Assembly: GCF_009770985.1 (NCBI RefSeq)
Contig: NZ_WSRW01000001.1
Coordinates: 682,001-746,000 of the forward strand
Length of the DNA: 64,000 nucleotides
Direction: 5' to 3'
DNA from: Mucilaginibacter lacusdianchii
GTDB lineage: Bacteria > Bacteroidota > Bacteroidia > Sphingobacteriales > Sphingobacteriaceae
This document shows positions 18,385-27,063 of the stretch, in pieces. A program made the translations under genes and the position numbers. The notes under the pieces are model-generated. The model worked only from the letters and a program-made list of their open reading frames with translations. It was not told the DNA's origin and did not search any database. Every line of letters starts with the position of its first letter. Position 1 is the first letter of the stretch.

Positions 18385-18920
18385 TTTACCCCCAATTTTA
18401 TCAAGGCAAACACAGCATAGTTTAACATATCCTGGTAATTAGCTTTTACACCTTCCGAAGCCAGGGTGTGCCCTTCGTTATCTTCAATTTGCTTTACCCG
18501 AAGTAATTTCATCAAAATCAAATCGGTTAGCGAGCTGATGCGCATATCGCGCCAGGCCTCGCCATAGTCGTGGTTTTTAGCCAGCATTAAATCTTTAGTC
18601 TCGTTGGCAAACTGGTCAAACAAGCGTCCTACATCTTCTGCTGGTAATTCCAGCGGTGTTTCGGCGCCGCATTCCAGTTGCATCATGGCAATCAAGCAGT
18701 AGTTTACAATACCAATGTATTCGCCTGTAATATCATCGCCTACTTTCGATACTTTCTTTTCTTCGAGCGTACGGATGCGCTGCGCTTTGATAAAAATTTG
18801 ATCGGTTATGGATGATGGCCGTAAAATGCGCCAAGCCGTACCATAATCGCGCGTTTTTTTGATGAACAGATTTTTACAAACGTTAATAACAGCTTCGTAT
18901 TCGGATATGGTGTTGTTCAA
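18381..18920 (-). CDS. DUF1599 protein with internally duplicated domain
   Basis: 179 residues, first gene of the operon that ends with aroK. Two copies of the same unit are visible: KKTRDYGTAWRILRPSSITD (about 22-41) and AKNHDYGEAWRDMRISSLTD (about 115-134). Each is followed by an Ile/Lys-rich helix ending in an Arg-x-x-x-x-Glu pattern. The family function is not established; a link to nucleotide metabolism has been proposed for DUF1599. The start is TTG at 18920, as no nearby ATG exists. It faces folP across a divergent promoter region. Confidence 0.85.
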   Translation of the reverse strand: MNNTISEYEAVINVCKNLFIKKTRDYGTAWRILRPSSITDQIFIKAQRIRTLEEKKVSKVGDDITGEYIGIVNYCLIAMMQLECGAETPLELPAEDVGRLFDQFANETKDLMLAKNHDYGEAWRDMRISSLTDLILMKLLRVKQIEDNEGHTLASEGVKANYQDMLNYAVFALIKLGVK

Positions 18921-18983
18921 AACAGTAGAATTTAATTTTTGCGATATTTGTCCGCAACGGATATAAACAGCATCCTTACGGAA

Positions 18984-19844
18984 ATGGCTAAAGATACAGT
19001 TTTTCAGAAAAAGGCAACCATCAATGCAGGTGGTACACTTATCGATTTAAGCAGCCCGAAAGTAATGGGTATCATCAACATTACGCCCGACTCGTTTTTT
19101 TCAGACAGCCGTAAACCTGCTGTAGATGACGCTGTAGCACAGGCCGAACGCATGCTGGCTGATGGCGCCACCTTTTTGGATTTAGGCGCTTATTCATCAC
19201 GCCCCGGCGCTGAAAACATATCCGTACAAGAGGAAACCAATAGATTACTACCTGTAGTGGAAGCTATAGTTGACAGATATCCTGATGCCATTTTATCTAT
19301 TGATACATTCCGCTCACAAGTGGCCGAAGCGGCGATCAAGGCTGGCGCACATATTATTAATGACATCTCAGGCGGACAGCTCGATGCAGAAATGTTTGCT
19401 ACTGTAGCCAGCTTACAGGTACCTTACATATTGATGCACATGAAAGGCACGCCACAAAACATGGTACAGCTGGCAGAATACGATGATGTGTTTACTGATG
19501 TATTCGATTACTTTGTACAGCGTTACGAAACCTTGCGAAAAATGGGTGTACACGATGTAATATTAGACCCCGGCTTTGGCTTTGCTAAAAAAGCAGAACA
19601 TAGTTATACCTTGCTAAACCGCCTTACCGATTTTGATATGTTAGAACTGCCTATGCTGGTAGGCGTATCGCGCAAGCGCATGATTTATGGACTGCTGGGT
19701 AACTCAGCCCAGGAGGCGTTGAATGGTACCACCGTTTTAAATACTATAGCCTTAACCAAAGGCGCTAATATTTTAAGGGTACACGATGTAAAAGAAGCGG
19801 TTGAAGCCATTAAACTTTGGGAAACAGTTTGCGGTATTGAATAA
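18984..19844 (+). CDS. folP: dihydropteroate synthase
   Basis: Condenses 6-hydroxymethyl-dihydropterin pyrophosphate with p-aminobenzoate to dihydropteroate; target of sulfonamides. The 286-residue protein has the two DHPS signatures: MGIINITPDSFFSD near the N-terminus and DLGAYSSRPGAENIS. It also has the pterin-binding DISGGQ, the DPGFGFAKK motif and the terminal RVHDV. ATG 18984 is preferred to TTG 18939, because the shorter start gives the usual N-terminus (QKKATINAGGTLIDL) and the TTG lies just ahead of a GATATTTG box at 18943-18950 that could be the promoter. Confidence 0.96.
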   Translation: MAKDTVFQKKATINAGGTLIDLSSPKVMGIINITPDSFFSDSRKPAVDDAVAQAERMLADGATFLDLGAYSSRPGAENISVQEETNRLLPVVEAIVDRYPDAILSIDTFRSQVAEAAIKAGAHIINDISGGQLDAEMFATVASLQVPYILMHMKGTPQNMVQLAEYDDVFTDVFDYFVQRYETLRKMGVHDVILDPGFGFAKKAEHSYTLLNRLTDFDMLELPMLVGVSRKRMIYGLLGNSAQEALNGTTVLNTIALTKGANILRVHDVKEAVEAIKLWETVCGIE

Positions 19845-19853
19845 TACCACCAG

Positions 19854-20198
19854 CTAGTTTGTGCTCTGCTGCTTTTCTTCAGTTCTTGTAAATTCCTTTT
19901 TAAAAATAAAGCTCCTGCTGTTGTACTGAAAATCTGTAGTTTCTGCACTTACTAATTTCCAGCCTAATGCACCGATGTAATTTAAAGCGTCGGGCAACGT
20001 CTGAAAGTTTTTGCTCACCTCACTTTTGTCTGACGAAATGATGAGACTATTGGTACCGTAAATTATCTTGGCTGTAAAACCTTCACTAAAGGTGCGCTTA
20101 CTCACCCGAACCTCACAATACTGCTCTATTTTATCCTGAGCGAAACCAATCATTGCTGTTACACACATTAGCAGCAGCGTCAAAAGGATTTTCTTCAT
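19854..20198 (-). CDS. small secreted hypothetical protein
   Basis: 114 residues with a clear Sec signal peptide (1-20, MKKILLTLLL to GFAQ). The mature part of about 94 residues includes EQYCEVRVSKRTF and LNYIGALGWKLVSAE. The phrase LNYIGxLGWKLV resembles small beta-alpha proteins of the DUF4177 type, but I do not claim membership. No lipobox. It converges on folP with a gap of 9 bp. Function unknown. Confidence 0.72.
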   Translation of the reverse strand: MKKILLTLLLMCVTAMIGFAQDKIEQYCEVRVSKRTFSEGFTAKIIYGTNSLIISSDKSEVSKNFQTLPDALNYIGALGWKLVSAETTDFQYNSRSFIFKKEFTRTEEKQQSTN

Positions 20199-20324
20199 TG
20201 GGTTTAAGTTATATAATCTAATATAAGCAAAACCTATTTACATTATTGCATCAACTAATAACACCGCCGTAGTTAATATTAATCAAACATTGATTTAACA
20301 CAAACGTAACTATTAGATAATACT

Positions 20325-20330
20325 AGGAGG
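20325..20330 (+). promoter_or_regulatory. strong Shine-Dalgarno-like AGGAGG before the DUF421 gene
   Basis: AGGAGG ends 10 nt before the ATG at 20341. Bacteroidota rarely use Shine-Dalgarno pairing, and I see no comparable sequence ahead of other starts in this window, so it is noteworthy, but it may be accidental. Confidence 0.4.
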
Positions 20331-20340
20331 ATGACCTATT

Positions 20341-20886
20341 ATGGGTTTTATAGAAACGTTATTTGGGGAAGGGAAAGATTTGAACATGCTGCAAATGTGC
20401 TGCCGTGCATTTATAGTGTTTTTTATAACATTAATACTCATCAGGTTATCGGGCAGGCGTACGTTTGGCAAGCATTCAGCTTTTGATAACACATTAGCTA
20501 TTATTTTGGGTGCCATTTTAAGCCGCGCAGTGGTGGGGGCCTCTCCCTTTGTACCAACAGTGGGCTGCAGTTTACTATTGGTATTAATGCACCGCCTGCT
20601 GGCTTGGATAAGCACTAAAAACGAAACTTTCAGTAAATTATTGAAGGGCGAAACTATTCCGTTATATAAAAATGGAAAGCTTTATGGCGATAATTTATCA
20701 CGCAGCCTTGTAAGCGAAAAAGATGTTTTAAGTGATGTAAGGCTCAAAGGCAATACCAATTCACTGGCCGATGTTGAAGAGATTAATATGGAAACCAGCG
20801 GCGAAATAAGTGTGATTAAAAAAAGCAACGAACAAAGCAAGCCAGACAAAAGTGCCGTGCCTAACTTAGTCAGACACGACAATTAA
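20341..20886 (+). CDS. DUF421 (YetF-like) membrane protein
   Basis: 181 residues. Two to three N-terminal transmembrane helices (about 16-36, 47-66, 68-85) include the family motif IRLSGRRTFGKHSAFDN. A cytosolic alpha/beta domain follows, with the typical KLLKGETIPLYKNGKLY. YetF-family proteins are widespread; some affect spore or stress phenotypes, but the biochemical role is unknown. The product is slightly shorter than the common ~220 residues, with a reduced C-terminus. A monocistronic gene facing the GH3 gene end-to-end. Confidence 0.85.
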   Translation: MGFIETLFGEGKDLNMLQMCCRAFIVFFITLILIRLSGRRTFGKHSAFDNTLAIILGAILSRAVVGASPFVPTVGCSLLLVLMHRLLAWISTKNETFSKLLKGETIPLYKNGKLYGDNLSRSLVSEKDVLSDVRLKGNTNSLADVEEINMETSGEISVIKKSNEQSKPDKSAVPNLVRHDN

Positions 20887-20890
20887 AATT

Positions 20891-22402
20891 TTATCTCATC
20901 ATTTCCAAAATACTATCCACATACTCGCGGTTGTTGGCCAAGCGCGGTACTTTATGTTGCCCACCCAGTTTACCGCGGCTTTTCATCCAGGTAATAAAGG
21001 TGCCCGATGGTGCTTTGTGTACTGATGGCCTACATAGCGCCATATCTTTAAAACGCTTGGCATCATAATCGGAATTGATTTTGCGTAGGGTTTCATCTAA
21101 CAAATCCACAAACCGATCAAACTCGGCCGGTTGCTTTTCAAATTCAATAATCCACTCATGCCCGCCCGATTTGCCTTCGGCAAAATAAATAGGTCCGGCT
21201 GTATAATCGCGAATGATGGCATCTGTTTGGCGGCAAGCCTCTTCCAATGCGCGTTCGGCATTATCGATGATTACTTCTTCACCAAAAGCATTAATAAAAT
21301 GCTTAGTACGGCCGGTAATTTGAATCCGGTATGGATTGAGCGAGGTAAACCGAATCGTATCTCCGATCATGTATCGCCATAAACCCGCATTAGTGCTAAT
21401 AATAAGGGCATAATTTTTATTCAGCTCCACCTCATCTAAAGTCAGTGTATGCGGATGCTCGTCGTTCAAATTTTCGAGCGGTAAAAATTCGTAAAAAATG
21501 CCATAATCCAGCATCAGTAGCATTTCGCCGGGCTCTTCTAAATCCTGTATCCCAAAAAACCCCTCCGATGCATTATAGGTTTCCAGATAGTACATACTAT
21601 CGTTTGGAATCAGCTTTTTGAACTGCTCACGGTACGGCGTAAAGTTTACCGCACCATGAAAGTATAGCTCTAGGTTAGGCCACACCTCCAGCAAGTTACT
21701 TTTGCCGGTAATTTCCAGAACCCGTTTAAACAGCAAAATATTCCAGGTAGGCACACCACTAAGCGCTGTTACGTTCACATCTTTGGTGGCATACGCCATC
21801 TTCTCAATCTTTTCTTCAAAATTTTCGAGCAAGGCAATGTCCAGATCGGGTGTGCGGTAAAACTCTGCCCACAAAGGCAGGTTTTTCATGATTACGGCAG
21901 ATAAGTCGCCAAAAGATATATCGGCATTTAGCTGCCCTATCTGATGACTGCCGCCCAACGTTAAACTTTTACCGGTAAACAGTTGCGTATCGGGCCGGTT
22001 ATTGCAATACAAGGTGAGCATGTCCTTGCCACCTTTAAAGTGGCACTCTTCCAGAGATTCCTGACTTACCGGAATAAACTTACTCCTGTCACTAGTTGTA
22101 CCTGATGATTTGGCAAACCAGCGCACTTCTGATGGCCATAACACATTTTGTTCGCCTTCGAGCATGCGCTCAATGTAGGGCTTCAATGTATCATAGTTTT
22201 GCAGCGGCACGCGCTGCTGAAACTCACGAAAGTTGTGAATGCTGTTATAATGATATTGTTTTCCCCATTCCGTGTCCTCAGCGTCGGCAATGAGGCGGTT
22301 AAACCATTCCTGCTGCACATCGTTGGGATACTTCATAAAAAGCTCAATCTGGTGAATGCGCTTTTTCATGAACCAGGTAAAAACTGAATTAATGATCGTC
22401 AT
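20891..22402 (-). CDS. GH3 auxin-responsive-promoter family protein
   Basis: 503 residues across the whole GH3 domain, an acyl-adenylate-forming superfamily that in plants conjugates amino acids to auxin or jasmonate. The phosphate-binding signature SSGTTSDRSKFIPVS lies near residue 104. Further motifs are ETYNASEGFFGIQD (about 276) and the C-terminal KVPRLANNREYVD. Bacterial substrates are unknown. The gene starts 15 bp after lptB, an association seen in many Bacteroidota genomes, so an envelope or lipid-related acyl substrate is conceivable. Confidence 0.9.
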   Translation of the reverse strand: MTIINSVFTWFMKKRIHQIELFMKYPNDVQQEWFNRLIADAEDTEWGKQYHYNSIHNFREFQQRVPLQNYDTLKPYIERMLEGEQNVLWPSEVRWFAKSSGTTSDRSKFIPVSQESLEECHFKGGKDMLTLYCNNRPDTQLFTGKSLTLGGSHQIGQLNADISFGDLSAVIMKNLPLWAEFYRTPDLDIALLENFEEKIEKMAYATKDVNVTALSGVPTWNILLFKRVLEITGKSNLLEVWPNLELYFHGAVNFTPYREQFKKLIPNDSMYYLETYNASEGFFGIQDLEEPGEMLLMLDYGIFYEFLPLENLNDEHPHTLTLDEVELNKNYALIISTNAGLWRYMIGDTIRFTSLNPYRIQITGRTKHFINAFGEEVIIDNAERALEEACRQTDAIIRDYTAGPIYFAEGKSGGHEWIIEFEKQPAEFDRFVDLLDETLRKINSDYDAKRFKDMALCRPSVHKAPSGTFITWMKSRGKLGGQHKVPRLANNREYVDSILEMMR

Positions 22403-22417
22403 AGGTAGCCGGCGAAA

Positions 22418-23155
22418 TTAAACAAAGGTTTTGCGTTTCAACACAAAATTGGCTCCTAAATATACTTTACGCACCATCTCGTTATCTGCCAACACCTCGG
22501 GCACACCCGACTCCAAAATCTTTCCTTCAAACAGCAAGTAAGCTCGGTCGGTAATAGATAAAGTTTCTTGCACGTTGTGGTCGGTTATCAAGATACCAAT
22601 GTTACGATGCCGCAGTTTGGCTACCATACTTTGAATTTCTTCTACCGCAATAGGATCTACACCAGCAAAAGGCTCATCCAGCAAAATGAAATTTGGCTGT
22701 GCTGCAAGCGCCCGAGCAATTTCGGTACGGCGGCGCTCGCCGCCCGAAAGTAAATCACCCCGGTTTTTACGCACTTTATGCAAACTGAACTCATCAATCA
22801 GTTCCTCCAGCTTGTCTTTTTGCTCACCTTTGCTCAGGCTACCCATTTCCAGTACAGCCCGGATGTTATCTTCTACTGTTAGCTTGCGAAAAACCGAAGC
22901 TTCCTGTGCTAAATAACCTATTCCTTTTTGGGCGCGACGATACATCGGATCATTCGTGATTTCTTCGTCGTCCAGGTATATTTTGCCTTCATTAGGCTTA
23001 ATCAAACCTACAATCATGTAAAACGACGTGGTTTTACCGGCCCCGTTCGGCCCCAGTAATCCCACAATTTCGCCTTGCGATACATTGAAAGACACATCAT
23101 TAACAACGGTACGCTGCTTATATTTCTTTATCAGATGGTCGGCTCGTAGATTCAT
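22418..23155 (-). CDS. lptB: lipopolysaccharide export ABC transporter ATP-binding protein
   Basis: ATPase of the LptBFG complex that extracts LPS from the inner membrane. The 245-residue protein has Walker A GPNGAGKT (35-42), Q-loop at about 84, ABC signature LSGGE (136-140), Walker B FILLDE (156-161) and switch His193. The [17 protein letters not shown] segment is LptB-like and distinguishes it from amino-acid transporter ATPases. LptF/G and LptC are not adjacent. It lies between recJ (upstream) and the GH3 gene (15 bp downstream). Confidence 0.93.
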   Translation of the reverse strand: MNLRADHLIKKYKQRTVVNDVSFNVSQGEIVGLLGPNGAGKTTSFYMIVGLIKPNEGKIYLDDEEITNDPMYRRAQKGIGYLAQEASVFRKLTVEDNIRAVLEMGSLSKGEQKDKLEELIDEFSLHKVRKNRGDLLSGGERRRTEIARALAAQPNFILLDEPFAGVDPIAVEEIQSMVAKLRHRNIGILITDHNVQETLSITDRAYLLFEGKILESGVPEVLADNEMVRKVYLGANFVLKRKTFV

Positions 23156-23159
23156 ATGT

Positions 23160-23255
23160 TAGTTGTGGGTTGTGAGTAATCGGTTGTCGGTTGCCGGTTG
23201 TCGGTTGTCAGCAAAAAACTCAGACAACACACTACCAACAACTGCCAACTCCATC
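23160..23255. repeat. imperfect tandem heptamers with inverted copies
   Basis: The 100-bp gap between recJ and lptB contains repeated GGTTGTC/GGTTGTG-type heptamers (about 23164-23210), then the reverse-complement motif GACAAC and related AACAACTGCC (about 23222-23250). The two halves can fold on each other. Similar heptamer strings occur at 41960-41986 and 55068-55112. Confidence 0.7.
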
Positions 23256-24953
23256 TCAACAACGGATCCCTTTTACGTTTAATTGTATAGAACGCTTATC
23301 GCGCCAAATGTTTTCTTCAATGGTATAGCAAATATCAAACGGTTTGCCCTGGCGTATCTCGTCCAGGCATTCGCCCTGATTAAAGGCAATGCAATCAAAC
23401 AGCGGCGAATCATCCTGATGAACCGTCATTTTGATATGATTGCTACCTACCAGGTTAACACCGCCATAGGTGCGCACCCCACGGCTTACAAATACCGGCG
23501 ACATGTTTTCGGGACCGAAAGGTGCAAATTGCCCTAACACTCTAAAAAACTTAGGGGTAATTTGTTTCAAATTCAACTGTGCATCAATCAATATTTCTTG
23601 TACCAGTTGCTGCTCAGTAATTGTAGCGCTTACCACTTCTTCAAAGCGTTCTACAAAAGCTTCTACTTGTTCGGGCTGTATGGTTAATCCGGCAGCATAC
23701 TTGTGCCCGCCAAATTGAATCAGCAAATCGCTGCATCCGCAAAGCGCCTCATATAAATCAAAACCTACCACCGAACGGGCTGAACCAGCCACATGGCCGT
23801 TTGATCGGGTTAGCACTACCGTAGGCCGGTAATATTTTTCGGTAAGGCGCGATGCTACAATACCTATTACGCCCTTATGCCATTTTTCATTAAACACTAC
23901 GGTAGATTTACGACTGGCTGATAAAGTATCAGCAGCTATCATGCTCAAAGCCTCATCGGTAATGGATAAATCATGGCCTTTCCGCTCGGTATTTTTTTCG
24001 CTGATTAGCATCCCTTTTTCCTGGGCCATTATTATATCATCGGCAATAAGCAGCTCTACCGCATGTTTGGCATCATCTATCCGGCCGGCCGCATTAATGC
24101 GTGGGCCAATCATAAACACAATATCTGATACGCTATAGTTACTTGTTTTACCAGCTAGTTCCATCAGCACCTTTATACCGGTGTTAGGATTATTGTTCAA
24201 CTTTTCCAAACCGAAATAAGCCAACGTCCTGTTCTCCCCTGTTATGTACACAATATCGCAGGCTATACTCGTTACCACCAAATCCAGATACTGCGTTACT
24301 TCATCAAACGGAACATTATTTTTTTCGGCATAAGCCTGTATCAGCTTAAAGCCAATACCACAACCCGAAAGTTCTTTATAAGGGTAACTGCAATCAGTAC
24401 GCTTTGGGTCCAGTACTGCAACGGCTTCTGGTAATTCGTCACCCGGCATGTGGTGATCACAAATGATAAAATCAACGCCATGCTCGTTGGCATAAGCAAT
24501 TTTGTCGGTGGCTTTGATACCACAGTCCAGAGCAATTACCAACGAAAAGCCATTTTCGGCAGCGTAATCAATGCCTTGCGATGATATGCCGTAGCCTTCT
24601 TTGTAACGATCGGGAATGTAATATTCCAGATTAGGATATAACTTTTTGAAGAAACTGTATACCAATGCCACGGCTGTAGTGCCGTCCACATCGTAGTCAC
24701 CAAAAATCAGGATTCTTTCGCCCGCCGCCATTGCTTCTTCAATACGGCTGATAGCTTTTTCCATATCCGTCATCAAAAACGGATCGTGCAGGTGGCGCAG
24801 GTCTGGTCTGAAAAAAAATTTAGCCTGTTCAAAAGATTGTATGCCACGTTGCAACAGCAAAGTACTTAAAACAGTATCAATATTTAGCTGGGCAGCCATT
24901 TGCCTTACCGCATCATTATCCGGAGTATGCTTGAGTGCCCAACGTTTTTGCAT
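23256..24953 (-). CDS. recJ: single-stranded-DNA-specific exonuclease RecJ
   Basis: 5'-3' single-strand exonuclease of recombination and mismatch repair. The 565-residue protein has the DHH phosphoesterase motifs in order: DYDVDGTTA (about 82-90), ALDCGIKA (about 139), CDHHMPG (about 162), then DPKRTDC and the SGCGIGFKL segment. These are followed by a DHHA1 domain with FGGHKYAAGL and a C-terminal OB-fold. The start ATG follows a -7 box by about 50 bp. It diverges from the MBL-fold gene. Confidence 0.96.
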   Translation of the reverse strand: MQKRWALKHTPDNDAVRQMAAQLNIDTVLSTLLLQRGIQSFEQAKFFFRPDLRHLHDPFLMTDMEKAISRIEEAMAAGERILIFGDYDVDGTTAVALVYSFFKKLYPNLEYYIPDRYKEGYGISSQGIDYAAENGFSLVIALDCGIKATDKIAYANEHGVDFIICDHHMPGDELPEAVAVLDPKRTDCSYPYKELSGCGIGFKLIQAYAEKNNVPFDEVTQYLDLVVTSIACDIVYITGENRTLAYFGLEKLNNNPNTGIKVLMELAGKTSNYSVSDIVFMIGPRINAAGRIDDAKHAVELLIADDIIMAQEKGMLISEKNTERKGHDLSITDEALSMIAADTLSASRKSTVVFNEKWHKGVIGIVASRLTEKYYRPTVVLTRSNGHVAGSARSVVGFDLYEALCGCSDLLIQFGGHKYAAGLTIQPEQVEAFVERFEEVVSATITEQQLVQEILIDAQLNLKQITPKFFRVLGQFAPFGPENMSPVFVSRGVRTYGGVNLVGSNHIKMTVHQDDSPLFDCIAFNQGECLDEIRQGKPFDICYTIEENIWRDKRSIQLNVKGIRC

Positions 24954-25003
24954 ATTTTTGTATTTTGAAACAGTAATTAAATTACTCAGGTTTATTAAAC
25001 CAA

Positions 25004-25011
25004 CAAAGGTA
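25004..25011 (-). promoter_or_regulatory. -7 box (TACCTTTG) of recJ
   Basis: Minus-strand TACCTTTG, a perfect match to TAnnTTTG, about 50 bp ahead of the recJ ATG. The same 90-bp region must also hold the promoter of the divergent MBL-fold gene. Confidence 0.55.
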
Positions 25012-25043
25012 CATTTCTAAACACACGCGTACATCATATTATT

Positions 25044-25814
25044 ATGGAAATTTTTGCATTAGGCGAAGGCTCATACTCAGTTGACTCATCGAAAAAATTT
25101 ATACCCTTTAACCCGGCAACTGATAATGCAAAAGATCGTCCCGGCTCGTTGTTCATCCATGTAAACCCGTTTCTGATTAAAACCGAACGGGATTTAATTG
25201 TGCTGGATGCTGGCTTGGGTATTAAAAATAAACAAGGCGAGCTGTGGCTGCATGAGCATATCCGTAATGCTGGTTTTGCACCAAGTGAAGTTACTTTGGT
25301 AATAATGTCGCATTTACATTACGATCATTCGGCCGGATTGGTGGTTGAGCGCAATGGCAAACTGGAGCTTAGCTTTCCGCAGGCTTTGCACGTTATTCAA
25401 CAAGGAGAATGGGATTATGCAATGTCGGGCAAATCAACATCTTATCATCTGGATATTTTGCAAACGTTGCAAAACGGCGCTAAGATTGAATTTGTAGAAG
25501 GATCAGGCGAGTTAAAACCGGGTATACAATACGAACTATCTGGCGGACATACTGAGTTTCACCAGGTGTTTTGGCTGGAAGATGGCGATCAGAAATGTTT
25601 TTTTGGTGGTGATGAGCTGCCCGAGCCCGAGCAGCTGTTAAGACGTTTTGCAGCCAAATATGATTATGACGGACGCAAGGCTATGGAACTGCGCGACGAG
25701 TACGGCAAAAAAGCGGCTGCCGAAGGCTGGATATGTTTATTTTACCATGCTAAAAGTACTGCCATTGGCAAGGTAAATTATGAATCGGATGCTTTTACAA
25801 TTGCAGCTTATTAA
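25044..25814 (+). CDS. metallo-beta-lactamase-fold hydrolase
   Basis: 256 residues. The canonical binuclear zinc motif SHLHYDHSAG (His90, His92, Asp94, His95) is followed by GGHTEFHQ (about 175) and GGDELPEPEQ (about 192) in place of the third and fourth ligand regions, and a C-terminal FYHAKST. It belongs to the broad MBL-fold hydrolase class (quorum-quenching lactonase/glyoxalase II relatives). No signal peptide. Substrate not deducible. Its stop overlaps the end of the response regulator gene by 4 bp (convergent). Confidence 0.88.
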   Translation: MEIFALGEGSYSVDSSKKFIPFNPATDNAKDRPGSLFIHVNPFLIKTERDLIVLDAGLGIKNKQGELWLHEHIRNAGFAPSEVTLVIMSHLHYDHSAGLVVERNGKLELSFPQALHVIQQGEWDYAMSGKSTSYHLDILQTLQNGAKIEFVEGSGELKPGIQYELSGGHTEFHQVFWLEDGDQKCFFGGDELPEPEQLLRRFAAKYDYDGRKAMELRDEYGKKAAAEGWICLFYHAKSTAIGKVNYESDAFTIAAY

Positions 25815-26233
25815 GCTTCTTTTTCGACTGCAAAAAGCTCTTTAATTCTATCAACATTAAGCGGTTTAGAAACAAAGTCTTTTACCAAGGTGTATGATTT
25901 AGCTTTGTTGATGTCATTACTGAATACAGAAGATGAAATGATGTATATTTTTGATTTACCCAATGGGTCTATTCCCAAGCGTTTGTATTCATCCAAAAAC
26001 TCCCATCCGTTCATGATGGGCATATTAATATCCAGCAGTATATAATCCGGTAAATTTTCCGGATTATCTTGTTGTATCTCCAGTAGTTGGTTGATTGCGT
26101 AACTACCATCCAAGCAAGAATTTATTTCGGTATGCGCAATTGCTTTCTTAATCAACTTCACCGAGATAAAGTTATTTATTTCATCATCGTCTACAAGCAG
26201 TATACTTAAAGGCTTAGCCGAATTAGTCATCAT
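25811..26233 (-). CDS. stand-alone response regulator receiver protein
   Basis: 140 residues forming only a receiver domain. The acidic pocket is LLVDDDE (Asp15-Asp17), the phosphoacceptor is Asp68 in LLDINMPIMNG, the switch Ser101 lies in ISSSV and Lys123 in VSKPLN. No output domain, as in CheY-like or Rcp1-like proteins that are common in Bacteroidota hybrid phosphorelays. ATG 26233 is chosen (26230 is equally possible); a longer reading would start at TTG. No kinase gene is adjacent. Confidence 0.92.
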   Translation of the reverse strand: MMTNSAKPLSILLVDDDEINNFISVKLIKKAIAHTEINSCLDGSYAINQLLEIQQDNPENLPDYILLDINMPIMNGWEFLDEYKRLGIDPLGKSKIYIISSSVFSNDINKAKSYTLVKDFVSKPLNVDRIKELFAVEKEA

Positions 26234-26285
26234 ATTTTCGTTATACGTAACATTCAAAGAAAATGTTTTACTCCCAAAAGTTCTA

Positions 26286-26321
26286 AAAAATAAAAATCCT
26301 GATCTTATGAATCAGGATTTT
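26286..26321 (-). terminator. intrinsic terminator after yceI
   Basis: An 11-bp perfect stem (26293-26303 with 26311-26321, loop 7 nt) is followed on the minus strand by a U-rich run (complement of 26286-26296). It lies 26 bases beyond the yceI stop. Confidence 0.88.
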
Positions 26322-26346
26322 GTTTACGCTAAGTAAATATGAAAAG

Positions 26347-26943
26347 TTAGCGGGTAGCAACCAAATTTATATTCAACAAAAATTCGTCGTCAATTGCTTT
26401 GTCGCCAATGCTTTCAAAAAAGCTTTTTGAACCGTATTTAATATCGTATTTAGTGCGGTTAACTTTCACTTCGTTTGCACTAACTGTTAAGGTATTGCCT
26501 GTTACTACATATTTGGCAGGGAAAGTTACCACGTCGGTTTTACCTTTGATAGTTAATTTACCGGTTACGTTAACCTCGCCAGCACCGGCAGGGGTAATTT
26601 TAGTGGCTTGGAAAGTAGCTGTAGGATACTTGCTCACGCCGAAAAAATCATCTGATTTTAAGTGACCTAACAATTTACCTTTGCTATCTGCATCAGTTAA
26701 ATCGGTATTGTCCATACTATTCATGTCAATAACAAAAGTACCAGTGGTTGGCACTTTGCCATTAGTAGCAATTGCGCCTGATGCTAATTTAATGGTGCCA
26801 GTGTGCGAGCCTAATACCTTTTTACCAGTCCATTGAATAGAACTTTTTTGGGTATCAACCTTGTAGGTTACCGGGGCAATAGGTTTAAATGCAACTAACG
26901 ATACTGCGATAATTGCTGTGAAAAGGGCAGTTAACTTTTTCAT
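26347..26943 (-). CDS. YceI family periplasmic protein
   Basis: 198 residues: signal peptide (about 1-20) and a lipocalin-like YceI beta-barrel, with typical motifs YKVDTQKSSIQWTGKKVLGSHTG-like start, GTFVIDMNSMD, LKSDDFFGVSKYPTATF and VTFPAKYVV. Family members bind polyisoprenoid lipids or hydrophobic ligands and are often induced by stress or high pH. It has its own promoter and terminator, divergent from the trehalase gene. Confidence 0.93.
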   Translation of the reverse strand: MKKLTALFTAIIAVSLVAFKPIAPVTYKVDTQKSSIQWTGKKVLGSHTGTIKLASGAIATNGKVPTTGTFVIDMNSMDNTDLTDADSKGKLLGHLKSDDFFGVSKYPTATFQATKITPAGAGEVNVTGKLTIKGKTDVVTFPAKYVVTGNTLTVSANEVKVNRTKYDIKYGSKSFFESIGDKAIDDEFLLNINLVATR

Positions 26944-26969
26944 GTTCTGTTTTCTGTGATTTAATGATA

Positions 26970-26977
26970 CAAATATA
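26970..26977 (-). promoter_or_regulatory. -7 box (TATATTTG) of yceI
   Basis: Minus-strand TATATTTG matches TAnnTTTG, about 26 bp ahead of the yceI ATG. Confidence 0.6.
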
Positions 26978-26993
26978 GATATTAATAATTTAC

Positions 26994-27005
26994 ATGTTTA
27001 AACAT
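26994..27005. promoter_or_regulatory. 12-bp palindrome ATGTTTAAACAT between yceI and trehalase gene
   Basis: A perfect inverted repeat, 17 bp upstream of the yceI -7 box and so overlapping its -33 region, between two divergent genes. It could be an operator. It is short enough to occur by chance in AT-rich DNA. Confidence 0.35.
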
Positions 27006-27063
27006 ATAATTTTCTTTGCTTTTTGCTGACAATTCATCCCTAATATGCGTTTAGTATTTTGAT

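Noticed and set aside
23160..23255. Possible CRISPR-like tandem repeats
   Set aside because: Units are only 7 bp with no spacers; they are simple heptamer repeats.
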